In this document: piece after piece, positions 1-9,233 of the stretch
Layout of the letters: each line of letters starts with the position of its first letter
Numbering within the stretch: position 1 is the stretch's first letter
DNA from: Hyphomicrobiales bacterium
Lineage (GTDB): Bacteria > Pseudomonadota > Alphaproteobacteria > Rhizobiales > Rhizobiaceae
DNA length: 64,000 nt
Direction: 5' to 3'
NCBI GenBank assembly: GCA_900472925.1
Contig: UCJU01000001.1
Coordinates: 62,001-126,000 of the forward strand
Translations under genes and position numbers: made by a program
The notes under the pieces: model-generated
What the model was told of the DNA's origin: nothing
The model's database searches: none
The model's input: only the letters and a program-made list of their open reading frames with translations

Positions 1-630
1 AATAAGGTGTTGCGGCAAGGCCGCGCAATTGATGGCGACGAAGGGCTTGTCGGCGCGCGCGCTGACATCGTGAAGCGCGCGGGCAACGACCTCCTTGCCA
101 GCACCGGTGTCACCGATAATCAGCGTATCGGCATCCGCCGCACCGATTGCGCGGATGCGATAGCGCAGATCGACCATGACCTGCGTCCGACCCGGTAGAC
201 GTGTTTCCAGATCATCGCGTTTGCCCGCCACGGCACGAAGGCGGCGGTTTTCCAGCACCAGCGAGCGCCGATCGATGGCGCGCTTGATGATGCCTGCGAG
301 ATACTGAACGCTGAACGGCTTTTCGATGAAGTCATAGGCACCGTTGCGCATGGCGCTGACGGCAAGCTGTACATCGCCATGGCCGGTGACCAAAATGACA
401 GGGATTTCCGCATCCAGTTCCCGCACCTTTTGCAGCAGGGTCATTCCATCCATGCCCGGCATTCTGATATCACTGACGATGACGCCATCGAAACTGTAGC
501 CGATCAACTCGAAGACATGGTCGGCATGGTCGACAGTGACGACATCGAGACCGGCAAGCTCAAGCGCCTGGGCGGTGGATAGCCGCAAGTCCTCTTCGTC
601 ATCAATCAGCAAAACACGCGATATAGTCAT
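1..630 (-). CDS. dctD: C4-dicarboxylate sigma-54 response regulator DctD (partial)
   Basis: This is the N-terminal part of an NtrC-type activator; the gene runs off the left edge of the window after about 210 codons. A receiver domain fills roughly residues 1-120, with acidic residues at 10-11, the phospho-acceptor Asp54 (SDIRMPG) and the conserved Lys near 104 (EKPF). A linker follows, then the start of the AAA+ domain with Walker A GDTGAGKE. In the family, phosphorylated DctD activates sigma-54 transcription of the dicarboxylate transporter gene dctA. The ATG overlaps the stop codon of the kinase gene upstream (ATGA), so the two are translationally coupled. The pairing with a DctB-like kinase supports the name; other NtrC-type regulators with a kinase partner remain possible. 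Confidence 0.88.
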   Translation of the reverse strand, partial: MTISRVLLIDDEEDLRLSTAQALELAGLDVVTVDHADHVFELIGYSFDGVIVSDIRMPGMDGMTLLQKVRELDAEIPVILVTGHGDVQLAVSAMRNGAYDFIEKPFSVQYLAGIIKRAIDRRSLVLENRRLRAVAGKRDDLETRLPGRTQVMVDLRYRIRAIGAADADTLIIGDTGAGKEVVARALHDVSARADKPFVAINCAALPQHLI

Positions 631-2450
631 TCGGCAGCAATCTCCATCGGCACGTCCGCGTCCAGTTCGATATCGAAGCGTGCCCCACCATCGGCAAGAT
701 TTGTCACGCTCAGACGACCACCGAAATCCTTGACGATGTTGTAGGAAATGGAAAGCCCAAGGCCCAATCCTTTGCCCACGCCCTTGGTGGAAAAGAACGG
801 ATCGAAAATACGCTCGATGATGGCGGGCGGCACACCGGGGCCGTGATCGCGGATGGAGAGGATAACTTTGTCGCCTTCGTGCCGAGCCGTTAGGTGGATG
901 CGACGGTCGCCCAGCCCCTCCACGGCATCGGCAGCGTTAGAGATGATGTTGACCAAAACCTGCTGAAGCCTGATCGGCCCTGCCTTGACCTGAAGAGGCG
1001 AGGGACCGAAGTCTACATCCAGCACGGCGTTTGCTGCCTTCAGCCGCGCGTTGACGATCTCCAGCGTATCGCTGACAACGGCATCGAGTGAAACTGGCCC
1101 AAGCTTCTCGTTGGGCTTTCGTGCAAAATTGCGAAGGTGTTTGCCAATCGATGCCATTCGGTCGATCAGCACCGAGATGCGTTTGAGGTTGTTGGTCGCT
1201 TCATCCGACCGTCCGCGCTCGATCAGCAGGGCAGCGCTTTCGGCGTAGGTCTTGGCCGCTGCCAGCGGCTGGTTGAACTCATGGGAAAGCGCTGCCGACA
1301 TTTGCCCGAGCGCCGCCAGCTTGCCCGCCTGGATCAAGTCTTTCTGCGTTTTGCGCAGCCGTTTTTCCGTCTGCCGCCGCTCGGCGATCTCATGCTCGAT
1401 CTCGACATTAACGCGAGCGAGGTCTGCTGTGCGCTCTTCGACACGCCGCTCGAGTTCCGCCTGTGCTTCCGCCTGATGGACGAGCCTGTCCTGAAGGCTT
1501 TTGCGCCTTTGCAGCATTGCGGCAATCAGGACTGCGGCAAGGCAGAGGCACAAGACAACGGCGATCATCGTTGTCTTGACCTGCGTGCGCGCCGAACTGG
1601 TATCCATCAACACATTGACCGTCCAGCCTGCGTCCGGCATCGGCTGGGACAGGAAAAGATACTCCTTATCCTGCTCTCCCTCGCGGATCGTCATCATATC
1701 ATGGGCGCCGAATGTGCCGCGTGCCTGGCCGAGCGGCTTCAGATTCGCGTCGGAATAGCGGCGTGAGCTTTCGGTTTTCGCAATACGTTCGGGGGTGAGC
1801 GGCTGGATGGCAGAATAAAGCCATTCCGGCGTTCCCGTCATAAAGATGATGCCTTCGGGGTCGTTGACGAAAATGCGGTTCTCGCCATTCCCAAAGGAGG
1901 CCTCAATGCCTTCGATATCCACCTTGAAGACGATGACGCCCTTGATCTCGCCATTGAAGAGAATGGGGGAGGCAAAATAATAGCCGCGTTTGTGCGAGGT
2001 GGTGCCAAGCGCGAAGAATTTCGACTGCTGGCCTTTGGCGGCATCCTGAAAATAGGGGCGGTATCTGAAATTCTGGCCGACGAAGCTTGCTGGCCCATCA
2101 TAATTGCTGGCAGCAATCGTCTCGCCATCCAGCGTCATGATGTAGATATCGGAGGATTTCAGCAGATCGTTGATGGATTTCAGGTAGATATTGGCGCGCA
2201 GTCGCAGCGATTGATCCTGCGGGTGGGCCACAAGCTCCTCGATATCGTCATGATCCGCCATCAGCGCAGGCAGAGGCTCATAGCGGCTCAGATGCCCGCC
2301 CAATGCGGAGACAGCCAGCCGCAGCGTGGTGCGGCCTTGGGCTGCGACTTCATCGAAATAGCTTTCAGCAACCAGATCGCTTCCCTTGGTCAGGACAAAC
2401 CCGCCAAGGCTGAGGCAAACAAACACGATACCGATCCATCGAAATGTCAC
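627..2450 (-). CDS. dctB: C4-dicarboxylate sensor histidine kinase DctB
   Basis: A membrane sensor kinase of about 607 residues. The first membrane segment is at residues 4-22, a periplasmic double-Cache-like sensing region follows, and the second membrane segment is near 295-312. A coiled coil lies at about 325-372, then the H box SHEFNQPL near residue 390 and an ATPase domain with DHGPGVP and GLGLGLSISYNIV. The reading frame is open to an ATG at 2570, but I place the start at GTG 2450 because GGAGGGGAG sits just upstream of it and the first hydrophobic segment then begins as a normal membrane anchor. It overlaps dctD by ATGA. In the family DctB senses succinate, fumarate or malate and phosphorylates DctD. 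Confidence 0.88.
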   Translation of the reverse strand: MTFRWIGIVFVCLSLGGFVLTKGSDLVAESYFDEVAAQGRTTLRLAVSALGGHLSRYEPLPALMADHDDIEELVAHPQDQSLRLRANIYLKSINDLLKSSDIYIMTLDGETIAASNYDGPASFVGQNFRYRPYFQDAAKGQQSKFFALGTTSHKRGYYFASPILFNGEIKGVIVFKVDIEGIEASFGNGENRIFVNDPEGIIFMTGTPEWLYSAIQPLTPERIAKTESSRRYSDANLKPLGQARGTFGAHDMMTIREGEQDKEYLFLSQPMPDAGWTVNVLMDTSSARTQVKTTMIAVVLCLCLAAVLIAAMLQRRKSLQDRLVHQAEAQAELERRVEERTADLARVNVEIEHEIAERRQTEKRLRKTQKDLIQAGKLAALGQMSAALSHEFNQPLAAAKTYAESAALLIERGRSDEATNNLKRISVLIDRMASIGKHLRNFARKPNEKLGPVSLDAVVSDTLEIVNARLKAANAVLDVDFGPSPLQVKAGPIRLQQVLVNIISNAADAVEGLGDRRIHLTARHEGDKVILSIRDHGPGVPPAIIERIFDPFFSTKGVGKGLGLGLSISYNIVKDFGGRLSVTNLADGGARFDIELDADVPMEIAAE

Positions 2451-2533
2451 CGATCTCCCCTCCACATTCCCAGATGCAAGTCTAAGTGGAGGCGCCGAAT
2501 TTTCCAAGCGGGATTGAACTGCGTGCGCGCAAA

Positions 2534-2565
2534 ACAAAAAAGCCGACCCAAAGGCCGGCTTGTTC
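2534..2565 (-). terminator. Intrinsic terminator of rpmF
   Basis: AAGCCGACC and GGCCGGCTT form a GC-rich stem with one mismatch. On the minus strand it is followed by a T-rich tract (rc of the A-run at 2533-2540). It lies 25 nt after the rpmF stop and before dctB. Confidence 0.75.
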
Positions 2566-2588
2566 GTCAATCAAAGACTGCGCTTAAA

Positions 2589-2774
2589 TTATGCGCTTTC
2601 TTTCGGTGTCAGAACCTGACGACCACGGTACATGCCTGTCTTCAGGTCGATGTGGTGTGGGCGGCGAAGTTCGCCGGAGTTCTTGTCTTCAACGTAGGTT
2701 GCGGACTTCAGGCCATCGGCCGAACGACGCATGCCACGCTTGGACGGGCTTGTTTTTCTCTTAGGTACTGCCAT
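2589..2774 (-). CDS. rpmF: 50S ribosomal protein L32
   Basis: A 61-residue basic protein that starts [18 protein letters not shown], the conserved L32 N terminus, and ends with LTPKESA. It is a structural protein of the large ribosomal subunit. The frame is open for a further 21 codons upstream, but the MAVPK start is the family start. It appears to be a single-gene unit, with its own terminator downstream. The divergent side (2775-2969) holds no recognisable gene. The typical alphaproteobacterial form lacks the zinc-binding cysteines seen in some L32 proteins, and none is present here. Confidence 0.96.
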   Translation of the reverse strand: MAVPKRKTSPSKRGMRRSADGLKSATYVEDKNSGELRRPHHIDLKTGMYRGRQVLTPKESA

Positions 2775-2969
2775 TTTGTGTAACTCCACTGAAGCGGCGA
2801 AACACGGGAACCAGCCAGGACCCAGGCCGAATGTCACATGTTTCTATATCTGAATTTTGGCGCGCTTATACATGCCTCCCTTGGCTTTGACCAGCCCCGG
2901 CGCACATTTTTTCGAGAATGGCCGAATCACAATCATGGTTCTCGAGCCAAAGCATTTCCACGTTCACTA

Positions 2970-3642
2970 TCAGACAGGATCGAAAACGATCAATTCCTCA
3001 AAATGCTTCATATCGCTGAATTCACAGAATGCTGGCGGCCGCAGTTCGAGAACCGGTACGGTTGAGCGCAGGTCTTCAAGACATTCGTCCAGCATTCTCT
3101 GCCAGCGCGGCAAGCAGTCGGGATCAAACCAGCGCTTTATGTAGGCGAATGTGATATGAAACTCATAGGTCTCGTGGTCGGGATGGCGATACCCGAAGGC
3201 ATCGGCAAAGGCATTGCGCCACTCGGCCACGATGCGCTTATCCTCGGGCGTCGCACCTTCCAGCGTAAGGCCGAGCGGGGTGATGCGTGTGACCTGCATG
3301 AAAAAGGCTGGCAGCTTTGGAAAGCTCTCAAGCTTTTTCCGATAAAATGCCGTCATCTCCGCGATAGAGCAAACTTCAGGCATGTCCTTCGGCCAGTAAG
3401 GCCAATCGCGACGATATTCGATAACGCCCTGAAACACCGTCATGTGCAAACTGGGAATCGGCGTGAAGGCTAGATGACGATGCGACTCTGGCATCCTCCA
3501 CCAGATGGCGCACCACGGTGTTGCCCGGCTCATGCAGGAACTCGCCGTTCACATCGTAACGGGTTCCCAAATGGCGTGGCGGTGCATCTCTTCTGGCGGA
3601 GGAGAAGGTAGCAAGTTCCGGTGAAACGGCAGGCGCGTGCAT
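2970..3642 (-). pseudogene. Broken DUF1868 / 2H-phosphoesterase-like gene
   Basis: Two consecutive reading frames together make one protein of the DUF1868 (2H phosphoesterase-like) type. The first part starts at ATG 3642, preceded by AGGAG, and contains PPRHLGTRYDVNGEFL and GNTVVRHLVE. At about 3494 the similarity continues in another frame from MPESHRHLAFTP to the end at 2970. The second part carries both HxT motifs of 2H enzymes (LHMTVF and FHITFA). From memory of the family, about 17 residues are missing between HLVE and MPE, which suggests a short out-of-frame deletion rather than one base error. As read, translation from 3642 shifts into an unrelated tail ending at 3376. The catalytic half could be made only from a secondary start such as ATG 3533. 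Confidence 0.7.
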
Positions 3643-3713
3643 GTGTTGCTCCTGAAAGAACGAAGCTTTGCCTACTGGGGCCACGCGACAATTCGATGAC
3701 GGACGGCGGGGCG

Positions 3714-6704
3714 CTAGTGCGCCTCGTCCCAGTTGCCTGCGGCACGCGCATCGACCTTGAGGGGTACCTTCATGTCGATAGCGGGCATGGCCGCATTTTC
3801 CATGACGGAGACGACGACTGGCAGTGTCTTATCGATTTCCGCTTCTTCCACCTCGAAGATCAGTTCGTCATGCACCTGCAACAGCATGCGCGCGGCAAGC
3901 TTGGCCTCTTCCAGCGCCGGTTCGATGCGGATCATGGCGCGCCGGATGATATCGGCAGCAGAGCCCTGAATAGGCGCATTGATGGCGGCGCGCTCGTTGA
4001 ACGCCCGCACCGATGGATTGGACGATTTGATCTCTGGATAGTTGATGCGACGACCGAAGATCGTTTCGACATAGCCCTTGTCGCGGGCGAAAGTCTTGGT
4101 GTTTTCCATGTAGTCTCGAATGCCGGGAAAACGTTCGAAATATTTCTTGATGTATTCGCCCGCTTCCGAGCGTCCTATGCTGAGTTGGTTGGCGAGGCCG
4201 AAAGCGGAGATACCGTAAATAATACCGAAGTTGATAGCTTTTGCGCGACGGCGCACGTCCGATGGCATGCCCTCGACGGGAACGCCGAACATTTCCGACG
4301 CCGTCATCGCGTGAATGTCGATGCCGTCTGCAAAAGCGTTTCGCAATTGCGGAATGTCGGCCACATGCGCCAGCACGCGAAGTTCGATCTGGCTGTAGTC
4401 GGCCGACAGGAGCTTGTTTCCAGGCGTCGAGATGAACGCCGTACGAATTTTGCGGCCCTCTGCGGTACGCACCGGAATATTCTGCAGATTTGGCTCAGAG
4501 GATGACAGACGGCCCGTGGTGGTGGATGCCAGCGAATAGGATGTGTGGACCCGCTTCGTTTCCGGGTGGACGTAACCGGGCAGGGCATCGGTATAGGTCG
4601 ATTTCAGCTTCGTCAGTTGGCGCCAGTCCACGATCTTGCGGGGCAACGGCGCGCCTTCTGCCGCCAGATCCTCCAGTACCTGTGCAGAGGTCGACCATTG
4701 CCCAGTCTTGGTTTTGGAACCGCCGGGCAATCCCATCTTGCCAAACAGAATATCACCAAGTTGCTTGGGTGAGCCGACGTTGAACTTCTCGCCAGCAAGC
4801 TCGTAAATTTCATCTTCAAAGGCTGCGGCTTTTTGCGTCAATTCGCCGGAAAGCCTGGACAGGATTTGCCGATCGACGGTAATGCCGCGTTCTTCCATGC
4901 GCGCAAGAACCGGCAAGAGCGGGCGCTCCAGCCGCTCATAGACGGCGGTCAGGCGGTCCGCAACGAGGCGGGGCTTCAGCACCATCCACAGACGCAGCGT
5001 GACATCGGCATCTTCGGCTGCGTAGGCCGTGGCCTTGTCGATATCGACAAAGTCAAAGGTGACGCCGGATTTGCCGGAGCCTGCAACGTCTTTATAGGCA
5101 ATGGGTGTATGGCCAAGCCAACGCTCGGACAGAGCATCCATGCCATGCAGCCCCTTGCCGGCTTCCAGCACGTAGGACATCAGCATCGTGTCGTCGTAGC
5201 TTTGAATGGTAATGCCGAGGCGCTTGACCAGAAGATAATCGTATTTCAGGTTCTGCGCGACCTTGAGAACCGCGGGGTCTTCCAGAAGAGCTTTCAGTCG
5301 TTGAAGTGCATCGCGAAATGGGATCTGGTCCGGCGCAAGCTTGACCCCGTCGCTGAAGAGATCACCTCCTGAACCTGTCTTATGGCCAAGCGGGACATAG
5401 GCTGCGCGAATATCGGCACCGCTGGCATCCTTGCGATTGTCAGCAACAGCCAGGGAAAAGCCGACAAGCTCCGCCTGCATCGGGTCGAGAGATGTCGTTT
5501 CCGTGTCGAACCCGACAACCCCGCTTTCGCGGGCCATCGCGATCCACCGATCCAACTCTTCAATGGTCCGGATGGTCTGGTAAGATGTGATGTCGATCTT
5601 GGCTGCAGAAAAAATTGCCTCTCGGGACGACGCCAAGGCGGCGGGCGTGCTGCCCTCGAGTTTCGAAGCAACGGCAGACGCGTTGCCAACAGCGCTTTCA
5701 TCCAGCGGAATTGTTTGTTCGTTCGCAGGCGTATTTGCGGCATCGAGATCAGGGCCGTGCGCCTGCGGACCGCGCTCGACGGGAACGTGAGCGGCGTCGA
5801 TGACGGCAGCATCAGCGCCCGTCGCCTCGGCGACACGCCGCGTCAGCGTCGTAAATTCCATGGCCTTGAGGAAGGAAATCAGCTTCGGTCCGTCCTGCGG
5901 CTCCAGCGTCAACGCATCGAGTGCCATTTCCAGCGGTACGTCCGTCCGCAGCGAAACGAGTTGCCGTGACAAACGCGCCAGCTCCGCGTTGGCAATGATA
6001 TTTTCGCGGCGTTTCTGCTGCTTGATCTCTCCGGCGCGGGCCAAAAGCGTATCGAGGTCGCCATATTCTTCCAGCAACTGCGCCGCCGTTTTCGGACCGA
6101 TCCCGGGAATGCCGGGAATATTGTCGGTCGAATCACCCGTCATCGCTTGCAGGTCGATCATCTTTTCAGGGGCAACTCCCCATTTCTCGATGACATCAGG
6201 GACGCTGATCTGCTTGTCCTTCATCGCGTCATACATATGCACATTAGCGCTGACGAGTTGCATCAGGTCTTTGTCTGACGAGATGATCGTCACATCCGCG
6301 CCTATGGCTTCTGCCTGGCGAGCGTAGGTCGCAATGATATCGTCGGCTTCAAACCCTTCGGTCTCGATGCAGGGCAGGTTGAAGGCGCGTGTGGCGTGGC
6401 GGATCAAGCCGAATTGCGGGACGAGATCTTCCGGCGGCGCGGAGCGGTTGGCCTTGTAGAGATCGTAAAGCTCATTACGGAACGTTTTCGACGAGTAGTC
6501 GAAAATCACCGCGAAATGTGTGGGTGTCACCCCGACATCCGTGTTGCGCGCGTCCTTCAACAGCTTCCACAGCATATTGCAGAAACCGGAGACGGCATTG
6601 ACCGGTAGTCCATCCGATTTCCGGTTGAGCGCTGGGATGGCATGAAACGCCCGGAAGATGAATCCGGAGCCGTCTACGAGGAAGAGATGATCGCCTTTTT
6701 TCAT
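3714..6704 (-). CDS. polA: DNA polymerase I
   Basis: A 996-residue Pol I with all three modules. The 5'-3' exonuclease domain is N-terminal (LFLVDGSGFIFRAFHA, then GDSTDNIPGIPGIG). The 3'-5' proofreading domain is intact by its motifs: FDTETTSLD, NLKYDYLL and YAAEDADVT. The polymerase domain carries SADYSQIELR (motif A), RRRAKAINFGIIYG (motif B) and QVHDELIFEV (motif C). It fills Okazaki-fragment gaps and serves in excision repair. I use ATG 6704 (MKKGDHLF), the usual rhizobial start; an ATG 9 nt upstream and a longer open frame to 6809 are possible, and neither has a clear ribosome site. Many bacterial Pol I proteins have lost proofreading, but this one has not. Confidence 0.96.
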   Translation of the reverse strand: MKKGDHLFLVDGSGFIFRAFHAIPALNRKSDGLPVNAVSGFCNMLWKLLKDARNTDVGVTPTHFAVIFDYSSKTFRNELYDLYKANRSAPPEDLVPQFGLIRHATRAFNLPCIETEGFEADDIIATYARQAEAIGADVTIISSDKDLMQLVSANVHMYDAMKDKQISVPDVIEKWGVAPEKMIDLQAMTGDSTDNIPGIPGIGPKTAAQLLEEYGDLDTLLARAGEIKQQKRRENIIANAELARLSRQLVSLRTDVPLEMALDALTLEPQDGPKLISFLKAMEFTTLTRRVAEATGADAAVIDAAHVPVERGPQAHGPDLDAANTPANEQTIPLDESAVGNASAVASKLEGSTPAALASSREAIFSAAKIDITSYQTIRTIEELDRWIAMARESGVVGFDTETTSLDPMQAELVGFSLAVADNRKDASGADIRAAYVPLGHKTGSGGDLFSDGVKLAPDQIPFRDALQRLKALLEDPAVLKVAQNLKYDYLLVKRLGITIQSYDDTMLMSYVLEAGKGLHGMDALSERWLGHTPIAYKDVAGSGKSGVTFDFVDIDKATAYAAEDADVTLRLWMVLKPRLVADRLTAVYERLERPLLPVLARMEERGITVDRQILSRLSGELTQKAAAFEDEIYELAGEKFNVGSPKQLGDILFGKMGLPGGSKTKTGQWSTSAQVLEDLAAEGAPLPRKIVDWRQLTKLKSTYTDALPGYVHPETKRVHTSYSLASTTTGRLSSSEPNLQNIPVRTAEGRKIRTAFISTPGNKLLSADYSQIELRVLAHVADIPQLRNAFADGIDIHAMTASEMFGVPVEGMPSDVRRRAKAINFGIIYGISAFGLANQLSIGRSEAGEYIKKYFERFPGIRDYMENTKTFARDKGYVETIFGRRINYPEIKSSNPSVRAFNERAAINAPIQGSAADIIRRAMIRIEPALEEAKLAARMLLQVHDELIFEVEEAEIDKTLPVVVSVMENAAMPAIDMKVPLKVDARAAGNWDEAH

Positions 6705-6875
6705 GGGAAGCATGGATAGCGCGGGCCATGGTTGGCGTCCACACAAAGTTGCTGGCGGGATGCGACAACCCATCTTTTCCCGAGCGCCAAGGGCAGCGTT
6801 TATTCTCACTGGAACGTTACTAATTTGTAATCCTGGCCTCCCTTGAAAAGCCGTATTTGCAGCCTCATTTCATAA

Positions 6876-7020
6876 GGGACGGCGACTGATCACGCCGTAG
6901 TCTGATAGCTGGCTCGTCCCCCGCCGCGTCAGACCGGACAAAGGCCTATCCCCCCTCTCCGGGCCTTTGTCCTCTAACATAACCGCCATGGCTGTCCCTC
7001 CCGGCCATGGCGGTTTTTTT
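6876..7020 (+). ncRNA. ecpR1: EcpR1-like trans-acting sRNA (SmelC291-type)
   Basis: The polA-marR intergenic region holds a run of stem-loops on the plus strand. The first is GGGACG (6876) pairing with CGTCCC (6915-6920). The second is a perfect 11-bp stem, 6936-6946 with 6962-6972, with a loop rich in C and U (CCCCCCTCTCC). The third is a perfect 11-bp intrinsic terminator, 6982-6992 with 7004-7014, with loop TGTCCCTCCC and seven T residues. CU-rich loops of this kind are anti-Shine-Dalgarno motifs. From memory, the S. meliloti sRNA EcpR1 lies between polA and a marR gene and has about 101 nt; a transcript from about 6919 to 7019 would match. The 5' end is not fixed by the sequence, and the family name rests on position and shape. 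Confidence 0.65.
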
Positions 7021-7075
7021 GTGTGCGCTGCTATGAGTGTCCGCATGCTTCGCGAAAGCCTATGGGACTAGACCG

Positions 7076-7081
7076 TATAAT
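7076..7081 (+). promoter_or_regulatory. Candidate -10 box of marR
   Basis: A perfect TATAAT lies 50 nt before the marR ATG. No good -35 hexamer stands at the right distance, so this is only a partial promoter match. Confidence 0.35.
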
Positions 7082-7130
7082 ATGCACATTGCGGGAACCA
7101 AGACCGCCGCATCGCCGGGACAAGTATGAC

Positions 7131-7565
7131 ATGCGTTTTTCGCGAAACGATTCGGCCACCTATCTTGCAGCGCAACTGGCAAAGACATTTTCGAAAGCGC
7201 TGAGCAAACGTGCTGCTGCTCTGGGCTTTTCTCCGGGACAGTTTCCCATCCTGCTGGAGCTCTGGCACGAAGACGCCCTGACACAACGCCAATTGTTGGA
7301 CCGTTTAGACGTCGAGCAGGCGACGCTTGCCAATACTTTGGCTCGGATGGAGCGCGATGGCCTCATTCACCGCAAGCCTCATCCCAAAGATCGCCGGGCA
7401 CAAATCATCGAATTGACGGAAACGGGTCGGGAGCTGGAAACGCAAGCCATTTCCGCATCCAGGGCGACTGATGACGCTATGCTGGGAACGCTGTTGAAGT
7501 TTGAACGCCAGTTACTGCTCGAATATATGAGCCGCACGATCGAGGCGTCCAGAACCGAAACCTGA
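7131..7565 (+). CDS. MarR family transcriptional regulator
   Basis: A 144-residue winged-helix protein of the MarR/SlyA type. Helices at the N terminus (ATYLAAQLAKTFSKALSKRAA) are followed by the recognition region LTQRQLLDRLDVEQATLANTLARMERDGLI and the wing HPKDRRAQIIELTETG, a hallmark of the family. Such proteins bind short palindromes as dimers and are often released by small phenolic ligands. The frame is open from 7023; I prefer ATG 7131 because the extra N-terminal residues are not MarR-like and contain the likely promoter region. It follows the sRNA terminator and precedes an M20 peptidase by 68 nt. Its target and ligand cannot be read from the sequence. Confidence 0.85.
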   Translation: MRFSRNDSATYLAAQLAKTFSKALSKRAAALGFSPGQFPILLELWHEDALTQRQLLDRLDVEQATLANTLARMERDGLIHRKPHPKDRRAQIIELTETGRELETQAISASRATDDAMLGTLLKFERQLLLEYMSRTIEASRTET

Positions 7566-7633
7566 ATTTCCGGCTCGAAACCGCGCGGCCTTTGCTCTAT
7601 CCTGCTCTAACCTTTGCATGACAGGATCGCGTA

Positions 7634-9025
7634 ATGACAGATATTTCCCCCGTACTTTCGGCGGTTGACGACAACATCAATTCCAGCCTCGAGCGACTTT
7701 TCGAACTTGTCCGCGTCAAATCCATTTCGACGGACCCGGCCTATAAGGCGGAGTGCAGCAAGGCGGCCGATTGGCTGGTCCGTGATTTGACGAGCATCGG
7801 CTTTCAGGCGTCCGTGCGTGATACTGCCGGACATCCCATGGTGGTTGCCCATCACGATGGCGAAACGCCCGACGCGCCACACGTGCTGTTTTATGGCCAC
7901 TACGATGTGCAGCCCGTCGATCCGATCGATCTTTGGGAAAACGACCCTTTTGAACCCGCGATAAAGGACATCGGCGAGGGCCGCCAAGTCATTACGGGTC
8001 GCGGCACCTCTGATGACAAGGGTCAATTGATGACCTTCGTTGAGGCATGCCGCGCTTACAAGCAGGTGCATGGTTCGTTGCCGCTTGGCATCACGATTCT
8101 TTTCGAAGGTGAAGAGGAATCCGGCTCGCCATCGCTGAAGCCGTTCCTAGATGCCAATGCGGATGAGCTCAAGGCCGATTATGCACTTGTCTGCGATACC
8201 AGCATGTGGGATGGCGAGACGCCAGCCATCGCCGCCGCCTTGCGCGGTCTTGTCGGTGAAGAGATTGTCATCACCGCTGCGGACCGTGATCTGCATTCCG
8301 GCCTGTTCGGTGGCGCCGCCGCCAACCCCATCCATCTCCTGACCCATATTCTTGCCGGCCTCCATGATGAGACGGGCCGGGTGACGCTCCCCGGCTTTTA
8401 TGACGGTGTCGAAGAGACACCCGCCAACATCAAGGCATCGTGGGACAATCTTGGTCGCACGGCAGAGGCATTTCTGGGGGAGGTCGGCCTGTCCATTCCC
8501 GCAGGGGAAAAGGGACGCTCCGTTCTCGAACTGACATGGGCGCGTCCCACCGCCGAAGTCAACGGCATCATTGGCGGTTACACCGGCGAAGGCTTCAAGA
8601 CTGTGATTGCGGCAAAGGCGTCAGCCAAGGTTTCTTTCCGTCTCGTGGGCAAGCAGAATCCTGCCGCCATCCGTGAAAGTTTCCGCGCTTATGTCCGATC
8701 GAAGATTCCGGCCGATTGCTCGGTCGACTTCCACGAGCATGGTGGGTCGCCTGCTATACAGCTCTCCTACGATTCGCCAGCCCTGACGAAAGCGAAAAAC
8801 GCGCTGTCCGATGAGTGGGCAAAACCTGCGGTCGTCATCGGTATGGGTGGATCGATCCCGATCGTCGGTGATTTTCAGAAGATGCTCGATATGGATTCGC
8901 TGATGATCGGCTTTGGCCTGACGGATGACCGTATTCATTCGCCCAATGAAAAATATGACCTGCAATCCTTCCACAAGGGCATCCGCTCCTGGGTCAGAAT
9001 TCTGGCAGCCTTGAGCAGAAAATAA
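7634..9025 (+). CDS. M20 family dipeptidase
   Basis: A 463-residue metallopeptidase of the M20 (ArgE/DapE/carnosinase-like) family. The first zinc region is HVLFYGHYDVQPVDP, followed by GRGTSDDKGQ, and the glutamates of the active site are in FEGEEESGSPS. A dimerisation domain is inserted at about residues 210-360, and the C-terminal HSPNEK supplies the last metal ligand. The length fits the CNDP-like dipeptidases better than DapE or ArgE (near 375-385 residues). No signal peptide is visible, so it should act in the cytoplasm, probably recycling dipeptides. It ends in a strong terminator. The exact substrate is unknown. Confidence 0.88.
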   Translation: MTDISPVLSAVDDNINSSLERLFELVRVKSISTDPAYKAECSKAADWLVRDLTSIGFQASVRDTAGHPMVVAHHDGETPDAPHVLFYGHYDVQPVDPIDLWENDPFEPAIKDIGEGRQVITGRGTSDDKGQLMTFVEACRAYKQVHGSLPLGITILFEGEEESGSPSLKPFLDANADELKADYALVCDTSMWDGETPAIAAALRGLVGEEIVITAADRDLHSGLFGGAAANPIHLLTHILAGLHDETGRVTLPGFYDGVEETPANIKASWDNLGRTAEAFLGEVGLSIPAGEKGRSVLELTWARPTAEVNGIIGGYTGEGFKTVIAAKASAKVSFRLVGKQNPAAIRESFRAYVRSKIPADCSVDFHEHGGSPAIQLSYDSPALTKAKNALSDEWAKPAVVIGMGGSIPIVGDFQKMLDMDSLMIGFGLTDDRIHSPNEKYDLQSFHKGIRSWVRILAALSRK

Positions 9026-9029
9026 AAAA

Positions 9030-9064
9030 GAGCGCCGTCAGTCAAACCGACGGCGCTCATTTCT
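9030..9064. terminator. Bidirectional intrinsic terminator after the dipeptidase gene
   Basis: GAGCGCCGTC (9030-9039) and GACGGCGCTC (9049-9058) form a perfect 10-bp stem. The plus strand continues ATTTCTTT; the minus strand continues with a run of six T. Confidence 0.85.
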
Positions 9065-9082
9065 TTCGATCCTAAAAAGCAA

Positions 9083-9106
9083 AAAGGCCGGGCAAGCCCG
9101 ACCTTT
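9083..9106 (-). terminator. Orphan minus-strand intrinsic terminator
   Basis: The arms AAAGGCCGGGC and GCCCGACCTTT pair with one mismatch around a two-base loop. On the minus strand a T-rich tract follows (TTTTTGCTTTTT, the strand opposite 9074-9087). The nearest minus-strand gene upstream, cspA, already has its own terminator at 9404-9433, so this one needs another transcript. Confidence 0.7.
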
Positions 9107-9233
9107 CCTACCGTTTCTGCTTCAGTGCCAGTACATCCGTGGTCAAAGCGCATAAAACGGTTTGGCGTCTCAGCACGGCGCCAACAAACTTATTGTCGCT
9201 CGCGTCTTCGGAAATCAGCCTGCCTTGCTTTGG

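Noticed and set aside
3156-3473. Open frames on the plus strand across the DUF1868 remnant.
   Set aside because: They are antisense to a recognisable, if broken, gene and have no similarity of their own.
9108-9176. A 22-codon frame on the minus strand (GTG 9176 to TAG 9108).
   Set aside because: It has no ribosome site and no recognisable sequence. Its stop lies just before a terminator, which is suggestive but not enough.
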